64,000 bases of DNA, taken from positions 39,443-103,442 of the forward strand of contig DAOLDB010000006.1 of the NCBI GenBank assembly GCA_035327565.1, written 5' to 3'. Shown piece by piece: positions 26,442 through 33,361 of the stretch. The DNA comes from JABDLO01 sp035327565. GTDB lineage: Bacteria; Bacteroidota; Bacteroidia; Chitinophagales; Saprospiraceae. Each line of letters starts with the position of its first letter. Position 1 is the first letter of the stretch. Below the pieces are notes generated by a model, which was not told where the DNA came from, did no database searches, and saw only the letters and a list, made by a program, of their open reading frames with translations. The translations under genes were made by a program, and so were the position numbers.

Positions 26442-26476
26442 AAAAAAGCACTCGTGTCGCCACAACACAGGTGCTT
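26442..26476 (-). terminator. Terminator-like hairpin in the paaA leader
   Basis: On the minus strand aagcacctgtgt (26476-26465), loop tgtggcg and acacgagtgctt (26457-26446) form a 12-position stem with one mismatch and one wobble, running into six T. It lies between the candidate paaA promoter and the paaA start codon, and also downstream of the tetR stop. It can end the paaE-tetR transcript or act as an attenuator of paaA. Confidence 0.65.
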
Positions 26477-26519
26477 GTTTTTGTCTCAAATCGCATACAT
26501 TTAATCAATTCATTGAATA

Positions 26520-26527
26520 CAAATATA
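26520..26527 (-). promoter_or_regulatory. Candidate -7 box of the paaA promoter
   Basis: The minus strand reads TATATTTG, an exact TAnnTTTG match. A TTTG lies 15 bases further upstream, inside the operator-like palindrome, somewhat closer than the usual 19-21 bases. Confidence 0.45.
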
Positions 26528-26538
26528 ACTATAAAAAG

Positions 26539-26553
26539 CGAACAAATGTTCGT
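26539..26553. promoter_or_regulatory. Operator-like palindrome before paaA
   Basis: 'cgaacaaatgttcg' (26539-26552) is an inverted repeat with six-base arms and a two-base centre. Its core 'acaaatgttcgt' matches 11 of 12 bases of the site before paaE (28207-28218). It overlaps the position expected for the -33 element, so a bound repressor would block transcription. The likely protein is the TetR-family regulator encoded between the two sites. Confidence 0.6.
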
Positions 26554-26560
26554 TAGGTTC

Positions 26561-27136
26561 CTATTTCTTTAATCCTCTCAAAATCATACTTTTGATTTCA
26601 CTTTGCACCTGGAAAATTTTATCTTTTTTCACCGGGGTATACCAATTATTGATCCATCGTATGGAAGAAAGTACAGTTTGGAGGATGATCCAGGGCACTC
26701 CGGGATGAATGAGGCCTTCATTAATGCCTGTTTGAATGATTTCTTTCCAACCCGCTTCATAATCTTTTCTCATTTTTAAAAATATCTGAAGGGTTTCCTC
26801 TGGTAAGTGTTTCCATTCATCAGTGAATACTGTAATGGTTGTTGGTTCATTAACTACTGCCTGGATGTGAAGGTCGATAAGCATGCTGATTTTTTCCCAT
26901 GTTGATTTAGAACTGTTTTTGATGTCTGCCATACCTTTTGTAAAATACCCGGCGGCATCCATACATATTTTTACCAGTATATCTTCTTTCGACCGGATAT
27001 GACTATAGATGCTTGAAGGTTCAATCCCAACATGATCGGCGATACCTCTCATGGAGGCTGCGGCATACCCTTTTTCCCTAAACAGCAAAGCAGCGTGGAA
27101 GTATATCTTTTCTTTAGTTGTATTAGTTCTCATCAA
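26561..27136 (-). CDS. TetR/AcrR-family regulator of the phenylacetate operon
   Basis: A 191-residue protein with the N-terminal TetR helix-turn-helix: 'TKEKIYFHAALLFREKGYAAASMRGIADHVGIEPSSIYSHIRSKEDILVKI' (about 7-57). The remaining helical ligand domain is family-specific. It is encoded between paaE and paaA, overlapping the paaE 3' end by 14 bases. By analogy with PaaR repressors in other phyla it probably binds phenylacetyl-CoA and represses the cluster; this is inference from position and from the matching palindromes at 26539 and 28207. Two adjacent Met codons (27136 and 27133) are both possible starts. Confidence 0.87.
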   Translation of the reverse strand: MMRTNTTKEKIYFHAALLFREKGYAAASMRGIADHVGIEPSSIYSHIRSKEDILVKICMDAAGYFTKGMADIKNSSKSTWEKISMLIDLHIQAVVNEPTTITVFTDEWKHLPEETLQIFLKMRKDYEAGWKEIIQTGINEGLIHPGVPWIILQTVLSSIRWINNWYTPVKKDKIFQVQSEIKSMILRGLKK

Positions 27137-28199
27137 AATCTATCATAACATTTTCAGTTTGGGGGTGCGATTGGCAGGTAAGTATATAGCCTCTTTCCAC
27201 CTCATCTTCCTCGAGTGCATAGCATACATCCATTTTTACCCGCCCTTCCACAATTTTTGCCTTACAGGTGCTGCAAACTCCACCCTTACAGGAAAAGGGA
27301 AGATCCGCTCCTGCATGAATGGCCGCATCCAGGATAGATATTCCGTTTTGGGGAAGTTCCAGCTCTGAAATGACACCATCTATTTTGATTCTGATCAATG
27401 ACAATGGACCGGATTGACTATTTTTTTTAAGGTCTGTAACCAGTGATCCTGTGCGATTTTCAGTGACAAATAATTCAAATTTAATTTGACTTTTTGCAAC
27501 TCCTCTTATTATAAGGGCTTTTTCAACTTCAAAAATCATTTTCTCAGGTCCACAAATCAGATATTGAGCTACTTCCTCGGGATTAAATAATAAATCCATG
27601 TATGTATTGCATTTTTCAGCATCTATTCTCCCAAAAAACAATGGACTTCCGGGCTTTTCCCTGCTTAATATATAGTGCACTGCCATTCGTCCTAAATGCT
27701 TGTTTTTAAGCGCTTCAATTTCTTCCCGGAAAATGATGGTATCGGTTGACCGGTTTCCGTAGAAAAGTAGCACTTCTTGGTGGGTTTGATGCAATATCTC
27801 TTTGATCATACTCATGATCGGGGTGACCCCACTCCCTGCAGCAAAGAAAACATAAAGTCTTTTTTGAGAATCCGGACTGAGTATAAACTGACCTTGAGGC
27901 ACCATCACTTCCAGACGGTCTCCTTCCCGGAGTTCCTCATTAACAAAGGTTGAAAATACTCCACCTTCCACTCTTTTTACCGCGACTTTCCATAGTTTTT
28001 CGTATGGAGCTGCACATAAGGAGTAAGAGCGCCTGATTTCTCTTTCTTTGTTGTTCCATTTGAAAGTCAGATATTGTCCGGCTTTAAAAGAAAACTGGTT
28101 CTTCCATTGGCTGTCTATTTCCAATTCTAATGAGACGCAATCTTTTGTCTCCTGGTTGATTTTTCTGACCTTGCAGGGATAAAATTGAAATTTATTCAT
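27123..28199 (-). CDS. paaE: Phenylacetyl-CoA epoxygenase reductase PaaE
   Basis: A 358-residue flavo-iron-sulfur reductase. Domains in order: FAD-binding barrel with 'REIRRSYSLCAAPY' (RxYS), an NAD(P)-binding domain with 'YVFFAAGSGVTPIMSMIKEIL' and 'YLICGPEKMI', then a C-terminal plant-type 2Fe-2S ferredoxin domain with 'CKGGVCSTCKAKI' and a fourth Cys in 'YILTCQSHP'. It passes electrons from NAD(P)H to the PaaA diiron site. The ATG at 28199 is preferred to the in-frame start at 28226, since the longer form would begin within the operator-like sequence. This gene opens the operon. Confidence 0.92.
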   Translation of the reverse strand: MNKFQFYPCKVRKINQETKDCVSLELEIDSQWKNQFSFKAGQYLTFKWNNKEREIRRSYSLCAAPYEKLWKVAVKRVEGGVFSTFVNEELREGDRLEVMVPQGQFILSPDSQKRLYVFFAAGSGVTPIMSMIKEILHQTHQEVLLFYGNRSTDTIIFREEIEALKNKHLGRMAVHYILSREKPGSPLFFGRIDAEKCNTYMDLLFNPEEVAQYLICGPEKMIFEVEKALIIRGVAKSQIKFELFVTENRTGSLVTDLKKNSQSGPLSLIRIKIDGVISELELPQNGISILDAAIHAGADLPFSCKGGVCSTCKAKIVEGRVKMDVCYALEEDEVERGYILTCQSHPQTENVMIDFDEN

Positions 28200-28206
28200 A
28201 AACCTT

Positions 28207-28222
28207 ACGAATGTTCGTTCGT
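28207..28222. promoter_or_regulatory. Operator-like site before paaE
   Basis: 'acgaatgttcgttcgt' has ACGAA/TTCGT arms and shares 11 of 12 core bases with the paaA site. A related but weaker sequence, 'atgaatgtccga', lies 44 bases away at 28251-28262. Both flank the candidate promoter at 28224-28231. Confidence 0.55.
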
Positions 28223-28223
28223 A

Positions 28224-28231
28224 CAAAACTA
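28224..28231 (-). promoter_or_regulatory. Candidate -7 box of the paaE promoter
   Basis: The minus strand reads TAGTTTTG, matching TAnnTTTG. The predicted start of transcription falls on the operator-like site. A -33 TTG is not evident. Confidence 0.45.
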
Positions 28232-28315
28232 CAATTTATTTCCAGCTCGTATGAATGTCCGATGGAAATGTGAAAAGTTTTAATTCATAGAAAAGGTGAC
28301 AAGATAATCCGAAGC

Positions 28316-28645
28316 CTATAAGGCAAAACTTTCGCCACACCCACACGTTCTGCTGGCATTGGGATTATTAAAATAGAATCCCTTTCCGTCCAGGCCTCCT
28401 GAAAATTCAAGTGTAGTATTGCACAGGTAGAGAAAGCTTTTTAAATCGGTAACAATTTTTATTCCGTTGTCTTCAAAAATCTGATCATCCGGTTTGGTCT
28501 GTTGATCGAAATCCATTTGATATGTCAAACCTGAGCACCCACCGCTCGTTACGGATACCCGAATGAATGACTGGTCAAGGACCTGACCGCTTTCGCGTAA
28601 TTCCTGTATTTTTATTTTAGCGCTATCAGCTACATATAACATCAC
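28316..28645 (-). CDS. A-type iron-sulfur cluster carrier (HesB/IscA/ErpA family)
   Basis: A 109-residue protein with the three invariant Cys of A-type carriers: one in 'SGGCSGLTYQM' (about 36) and two in the C-terminal 'SRTCGCGESFAL'. 'GLDGKGFYFNNPNAS' precedes the last motif. It accepts Fe-S clusters from the scaffold and delivers them to apo-enzymes. The gene is upstream of the phenylacetate operon on the same strand (about 90 bases from the paaE operator region), but this family is general, so a specific link is not needed. The start is ambiguous between two adjacent ATGs. Confidence 0.92.
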   Translation of the reverse strand: MMLYVADSAKIKIQELRESGQVLDQSFIRVSVTSGGCSGLTYQMDFDQQTKPDDQIFEDNGIKIVTDLKSFLYLCNTTLEFSGGLDGKGFYFNNPNASRTCGCGESFAL

Positions 28646-28786
28646 AAAAACTTTTTATTACACTGGATCTAAACCAATAATGAATAAATACTCCAGGATT
28701 TAGGATTAATTTTTAAACACAAGATTAATCAATAAAAAAGATGATTAGTTCAAAAAAGTTCTGTTAGACTAATTTTTTATTTCAAT

Positions 28787-30439
28787 TTACATATCTGGAA
28801 TGGTATTCTTCTTCATTCCGGTCAATTCCCACTGCGCTAATGACGCGGGTATGCAGCCGATGCGATTGAGTGTATCGAAATATTCCGTTAAGGTAAATTC
28901 TACACCTTCTGTTTCGCTGATTCTTGCCAGTTCGGCCATGGCATTTTCCAAGAGGTATTTACCGGTGATGTAGCTGGTTCCATAGCCGGGTTGCCTGAGG
29001 TACAAATGCTGCTCAAAGATCAAAAGCTCTTTTTCGGTTTTCATCCAACCCCGGGGAGTATATTCAGAATGTAAGCTTCCCGCCTCTTCCATGGTCATTT
29101 CATTGGCATGGGCATAAAGAGATCCCAATCCTCTGGCGGCTCGCTGTGCAATGAGAATATACACCATCTCACGTACGCGGGGGTCCTCATCATACATTCC
29201 CGCCTGCATAAACATCTCTTCTACTGCTGTAGCCATCCCTTCATTGCGGGAGTCGAAGATGTTATACAACAACGGATTTCTTCTGATTTCACTTTTATGG
29301 GGTTCATGATCCATCTGAGCCAGTTCAAACCAATGATAAAAATGAGAATAGAGAGGTCGTGGATCATAATGCATGGTGATATTGAAAAAGTGCCTCTTCT
29401 CTTTAGGCAAAAATTGACCCATATGTGCCCGGAGGGCAGGTTCATCATAATCTCGAACAGTCAATATTTCATTATCTTTCAAAAAATGCATAAACCTTTG
29501 CACAGATTTCTCTGCCAGAGCATTGTACTCTCCAATTGATTGGGCATCCTGTAAAGGAGGAAGATGACGGTTTCTGTGTTCTTCCAGCTTGAGTGAAGAC
29601 CAGGCACGTGCCAACTCCCTTTTCAACAACATCACTTCATCCTCCCATGTCAGCGGAACTAAATGAACATTTTGCTGATACCATGTATAGTTTTCTTTGC
29701 CAATTCCTGAAGGACCGGTTTTTTCAACAGATTTCAATTCCAACCAATCTGCGAATTGCTGGGTCGACGCTATGGCTTTAACAATGGCGTCCCGGATTTC
29801 TATATCTTCCTTTATTCCGGGGGATTGTAAAATGGAATTCAGATCATCGATTTGTTTTCGGATGTCCCTGATGCCTGTAATCCATAGATCACGAGCATTG
29901 TCTGTAAGATTTTTTTGTGCCTGTTCATTGAGGGAAAGTATTACTTTTAAATTCTCCAGAAGGCGGCTCTTTTCTTCTGGGTTGAGGGGTAGGGTATAGG
30001 TCCACCATTCCAGGGTACGGTGGTGTGTCGGGCCTTCATGGGCAGGAACATCACTGCGATACATCCAAACGGTTTTGTAGAATGCAGGATCGCGGTTCCA
30101 TGGAAGTAACACCCTGTCATTGAAATCATACCCATTCATTTCTGCCCATACTATATACCAGTCTACCTGCTGGGGAATACTCCATCCTGATGTATCGATT
30201 GCCATTAATTGATTTTGCAAGTCATTGAACTCGGGACGTCTTTTGGAAAAAGTGGCGAAAGTGTAGTCCGGCGCATCGTCGAGTAAAGGCGGATTTTCAA
30301 ATGACCGCCATCTGCGAAACAAATCTACCAATTCATCATAAGTAGATAATTGTTTTACAATATTTTCATCCGATTGCGGGACACAGGATGACAACATAAA
30401 TAAAACGATCAATGAGGAGATTAGAATAGAATAGTGCAT
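28787..30439 (-). CDS. DUF885-like lipoprotein with a non-canonical metal motif
   Basis: A 550-residue protein with lipoprotein signal 'LIVLFMLSSCVPQ' (Cys19). The body follows the DUF885 family: an N-terminal helical part, 'FNITMHYDPRPLYSHFYHWFEL' near 350 and 'RNEGMATAVEEMFMQAG' near 400, 'YILIAQRAARGLGSLY' and a C-terminal 'GYGTSYITGKYLLENAMAELA'. In most DUF885 proteins the first of these carries HExxGH and the second EGWxxYxE, a zinc-peptidase arrangement. Here the HExxH is replaced by 'HFYHW'-type sequence, so peptidase activity is doubtful. It is exported and membrane-anchored, and monocistronic. Confidence 0.72.
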   Translation of the reverse strand: MHYSILISSLIVLFMLSSCVPQSDENIVKQLSTYDELVDLFRRWRSFENPPLLDDAPDYTFATFSKRRPEFNDLQNQLMAIDTSGWSIPQQVDWYIVWAEMNGYDFNDRVLLPWNRDPAFYKTVWMYRSDVPAHEGPTHHRTLEWWTYTLPLNPEEKSRLLENLKVILSLNEQAQKNLTDNARDLWITGIRDIRKQIDDLNSILQSPGIKEDIEIRDAIVKAIASTQQFADWLELKSVEKTGPSGIGKENYTWYQQNVHLVPLTWEDEVMLLKRELARAWSSLKLEEHRNRHLPPLQDAQSIGEYNALAEKSVQRFMHFLKDNEILTVRDYDEPALRAHMGQFLPKEKRHFFNITMHYDPRPLYSHFYHWFELAQMDHEPHKSEIRRNPLLYNIFDSRNEGMATAVEEMFMQAGMYDEDPRVREMVYILIAQRAARGLGSLYAHANEMTMEEAGSLHSEYTPRGWMKTEKELLIFEQHLYLRQPGYGTSYITGKYLLENAMAELARISETEGVEFTLTEYFDTLNRIGCIPASLAQWELTGMKKNTIPDM

Positions 30440-30611
30440 GACTTTTAATTTGGAAATACAATACTAAGGTAAAATGTATTTTTATTATGGATGGTTTAAT
30501 GTTTTGTGTTTGTTTTCTTAGTATAGCAAACCATATTACTATCAAACAGTCAGTCAAAATTTGATATATCATCCTTTTGAGACAATTTTGAAATGATTGC
30601 CCCTGCGAATG

Positions 30612-30649
30612 GCAATAAAAAACACCGGCTTCAAATGAAACCGGTGTTT
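30612..30649 (-). terminator. Terminator after the amidohydrolase trio
   Basis: 'aaacaccgg' (30620-30628) and 'ccggtgttt' (30641-30649) form a perfect nine-pair stem with a 12-base loop; on the minus strand it is followed by a T-rich run. It lies 29 bases after the last stop codon of the three-gene set. Confidence 0.85.
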
Positions 30650-30677
30650 GTCAATTTTGCTTTTTAAAGAATAATTT

Positions 30678-31976
30678 CTACTTATTCAGTCCCGGACTCC
30701 GCTCAAGAAACTCATCATAGAGCAAGGTATGCCTGCTTTCCAGAGGCACATTCCACCCATTAATGAATAGATATTCAATAGTGGTTTTCATTTCAAAAGG
30801 GTCACCGTCGGCTACAAAAAGATTGGCTTTTTTTCCAACTTCCAGAGAACCGTATTGATCAGCAACGCCTAATATTTCAGCCGGAGTGAGTGTTATGGCT
30901 TTCAGGGCTTCTTCTTTACCTAAACCATAAGCGGCAGCAAATCCGGCATGAAAAGGCAGGTTTCTAACATTTTCTGTTTCTGAAGTCCTGATGGCCACTT
31001 TTACTCCGGCCTTGTGCATGATACCGGCATTGGTATAAGCCGCATCGTATTTGTCGGAAGCCCTTCCTGGGATGGCTAACACGGGGCCAGTAATTACCGG
31101 AATGCCTGACTTTGCAATCTCATCAGCTACTCTGAATCCTTCAGAAACGCCGGTAAGAATGGCATTGATATTTTTTTCTTTCACCCATTTTATTGCATTG
31201 AGAATGTCATTTTCTTTGTTGACTTCAATCATTACTGTCATCTCTCTTCGAAGAGCGGGCAACATGGCATCCAATTGCGGATTGTACTGATTCATAGACA
31301 TTTTCTGCGCCTTGCCCGAGGAATCAATTTTTGCGTAAAGCACAGCTTTCTCCCAAACCTCATTCAGGCTCTTGAGGGCTTTTTCTTCGGCTTTCTTTAT
31401 TTCCTCATCGCTCCTTCTGTCAAATCTTCCCCGTCTGGCGGAAGTAGGAAAATTGATAAGTAAGCCTTTGAAACCTCCATACATTTGTTCCGGGGTATAA
31501 CCGTAAAGGTCAATGAGAGCAGCTGTGCCAGGAATTAAGCCTCCTGCAGGCATTGCTATCACCGTGGTGATACCATTGGTCCGGGTCACAGGAATAGCCA
31601 CAGCATTGGGATTTACAGCAGTTAATGCCTGCATATGAGGGTTAATATCTCCCAGCTCACTAAAATCCTGAGTAAGAGAAATGCTGCCCACTTCACTGAG
31701 TCCAAGGCGAGTACCTCCATCAATAAAACCCGGATATACTGATTTTCCAACACATGAAATGACCGTAGCTTCGGCAGCGGTAATATTTTGTCCGATTTGT
31801 GCAATCAATCCATCTCGAATCAGCAGATCTGCTGTAATATTTCCCTGGGAGATTGTATGCAGAGTTGCCCCTTTTAAAAGGAAATTGCCGTATTCTCCTT
31901 TTTTAACCTGTTGTCCATAGGAGGCTATAAAAAAGAACATCATCAGGACTGCAATATATTTCTTTGTTATTTTCAT
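30678..31976 (-). CDS. Amidohydrolase-fold protein lacking metal ligands (third of the trio)
   Basis: A 432-residue exported protein (signal peptide ending near 'ASYGQQ'). It is built like imidazolonepropionase-type amidohydrolases: small beta domain with 'GATLHTISQGNITADLLIRDGLIAQIGQNI', then the barrel beginning 'VYPGFIDGGTRLG', and a final 'ADQYGSLEVGKKANLFVADGDPFEM'. The usual HxH after 'GFID' is GGT-R here, and the mid-barrel His positions read 'MIEVNKENDI' and 'ILTGVSEGF', so all visible metal ligands are lost. It is probably not a hydrolase by itself. It follows its paralogue by 16 bases. The ATG at 31976 starts the signal peptide; an upstream in-frame Met at 32042 is unlikely. Confidence 0.85.
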   Translation of the reverse strand: MKITKKYIAVLMMFFFIASYGQQVKKGEYGNFLLKGATLHTISQGNITADLLIRDGLIAQIGQNITAAEATVISCVGKSVYPGFIDGGTRLGLSEVGSISLTQDFSELGDINPHMQALTAVNPNAVAIPVTRTNGITTVIAMPAGGLIPGTAALIDLYGYTPEQMYGGFKGLLINFPTSARRGRFDRRSDEEIKKAEEKALKSLNEVWEKAVLYAKIDSSGKAQKMSMNQYNPQLDAMLPALRREMTVMIEVNKENDILNAIKWVKEKNINAILTGVSEGFRVADEIAKSGIPVITGPVLAIPGRASDKYDAAYTNAGIMHKAGVKVAIRTSETENVRNLPFHAGFAAAYGLGKEEALKAITLTPAEILGVADQYGSLEVGKKANLFVADGDPFEMKTTIEYLFINGWNVPLESRHTLLYDEFLERSPGLNK

Positions 31977-31992
31977 TTTTATCTTTATTGAA

Positions 31993-33336
31993 TTAATCTC
32001 TGAGTAATAATATATCATAGATTCCATGCATACAGCGATCATGATCTTCAGCGCTGTGATCTATAAAAGCCGGAATAGCTTCTGTTGGGTCGATATCGAT
32101 GCGCATGTCAATGGCATCATCATTGATATCGAATCTGACAATACCATCTACTATAGTATATTGTGGGATGGCATAAATCGAAAGAGGATGGCCTTTAAAT
32201 ACTGCAAGATCTGCATCTTTGCCCACTTCTATGGATCCAACCCGGTTTTCAATGCCTAGCTGGATGGCAGGATGCAGTGTAATCAACTTCAATGCTTCCA
32301 CATCTGAAAGACCGCCGTACCTTTGCGTTTTTGCCGCTTCATGATATAAATGTCTGATCAACTCTCCTGAGTCTGAATTGATGGAGGTAATTACACCATT
32401 TTTAGCCAATATTGCTGCATTATATGCTGTAGAGTAATACACTTCAAATTTATATGCCCACCAGTCAGCAAACACCGAAGCGCTTGCACCATAAGCGGCT
32501 AATTCAGGAGCCACTTTAAACCCTTCATTGACGTGTTGAAAACAGATTTTTTTCACGCCATAATCATTCAATACATTAATGAGCATCAGAATTTCATCTG
32601 CCCGGTAGGAATGACAATGGATAATGACGTCCCCATTCAGGATGTCTACCATGGTTTGTAATTTTTCAGAGTGTTGGGGAGGGTCTTGCCTTTTACCCGA
32701 TTTAAAATCGGACCATTCCTGGCGGTATACGACTGCCTGACCAAAAGCGTTTCGAATGACTTGTTCTACTCCCATACGGGTACGGGGTAACACACTGTAG
32801 CCTTCACCATGTACTCTCATTGGATTTTCACCCAAAGCAAATTTAATGGTTCTGGGAGCACCTTCCATCACCAATGCATTGGGATTGGTAACTCCATAGC
32901 GATGCTTAATGGTTTGACATTGACCCCCAATAGCATTGGCAGAGCCATGCATAGCATGTGAAGAAGTTACCCCTCCAGCCAGCGCCCTGTAGATGGAAAC
33001 ATCCAAAGGATTGAGGGCATCACCCACATGCACATCAGCTGTAACCGGATCTGTAGCTTCATTGATGGCTGACAGAGCAATATGTGAATGGGCATCAATA
33101 ATGCCGGGCATGACATGATGTCCGGTAATGTCCAAGACTTTCACACCTTGAGGGGCTGATAAATTTTTTCCTATCTGGGTTATTTTTCCATTGCGGATGA
33201 GTATATCAGTTTCCTCAATTACACCATTGGTAATGGTCAGGAGAGTGCCGTTTTTCAACAGCAGATCCCCGGTTTGAGCCATTGATCCTGTAGTAATGCA
33301 CAGGAAGCTCATTAAGAGAATGATAATATTTTTCAT
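31993..33336 (-). CDS. Amidohydrolase with intact metal site (second of the trio)
   Basis: A 447-residue exported amidohydrolase with signal peptide ending near 'TTGSMAQ'. The barrel starts with 'HVMPGIIDAHSHIALSA' (the HxH metal motif), and later has 'DVIIHCHSYRADEI', 'ICFQHVNEGFKV' and 'ITSINSDSGELIRHLYHEA', which supply the other His and Asp ligands. 'VGSIEVGKDADLAVFKGHP' closes the small domain. It is therefore the one credible enzyme of the three, acting on a cyclic amide, isopeptide or similar bond in the periplasm. Exact substrate unknown. The ATG at 33336 is preferred to the in-frame Met at 33354. Confidence 0.88.
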   Translation of the reverse strand: MKNIIILLMSFLCITTGSMAQTGDLLLKNGTLLTITNGVIEETDILIRNGKITQIGKNLSAPQGVKVLDITGHHVMPGIIDAHSHIALSAINEATDPVTADVHVGDALNPLDVSIYRALAGGVTSSHAMHGSANAIGGQCQTIKHRYGVTNPNALVMEGAPRTIKFALGENPMRVHGEGYSVLPRTRMGVEQVIRNAFGQAVVYRQEWSDFKSGKRQDPPQHSEKLQTMVDILNGDVIIHCHSYRADEILMLINVLNDYGVKKICFQHVNEGFKVAPELAAYGASASVFADWWAYKFEVYYSTAYNAAILAKNGVITSINSDSGELIRHLYHEAAKTQRYGGLSDVEALKLITLHPAIQLGIENRVGSIEVGKDADLAVFKGHPLSIYAIPQYTIVDGIVRFDINDDAIDMRIDIDPTEAIPAFIDHSAEDHDRCMHGIYDILLLRD

Positions 33337-33361
33337 AATTATTTTTATATTCATAGAATTA

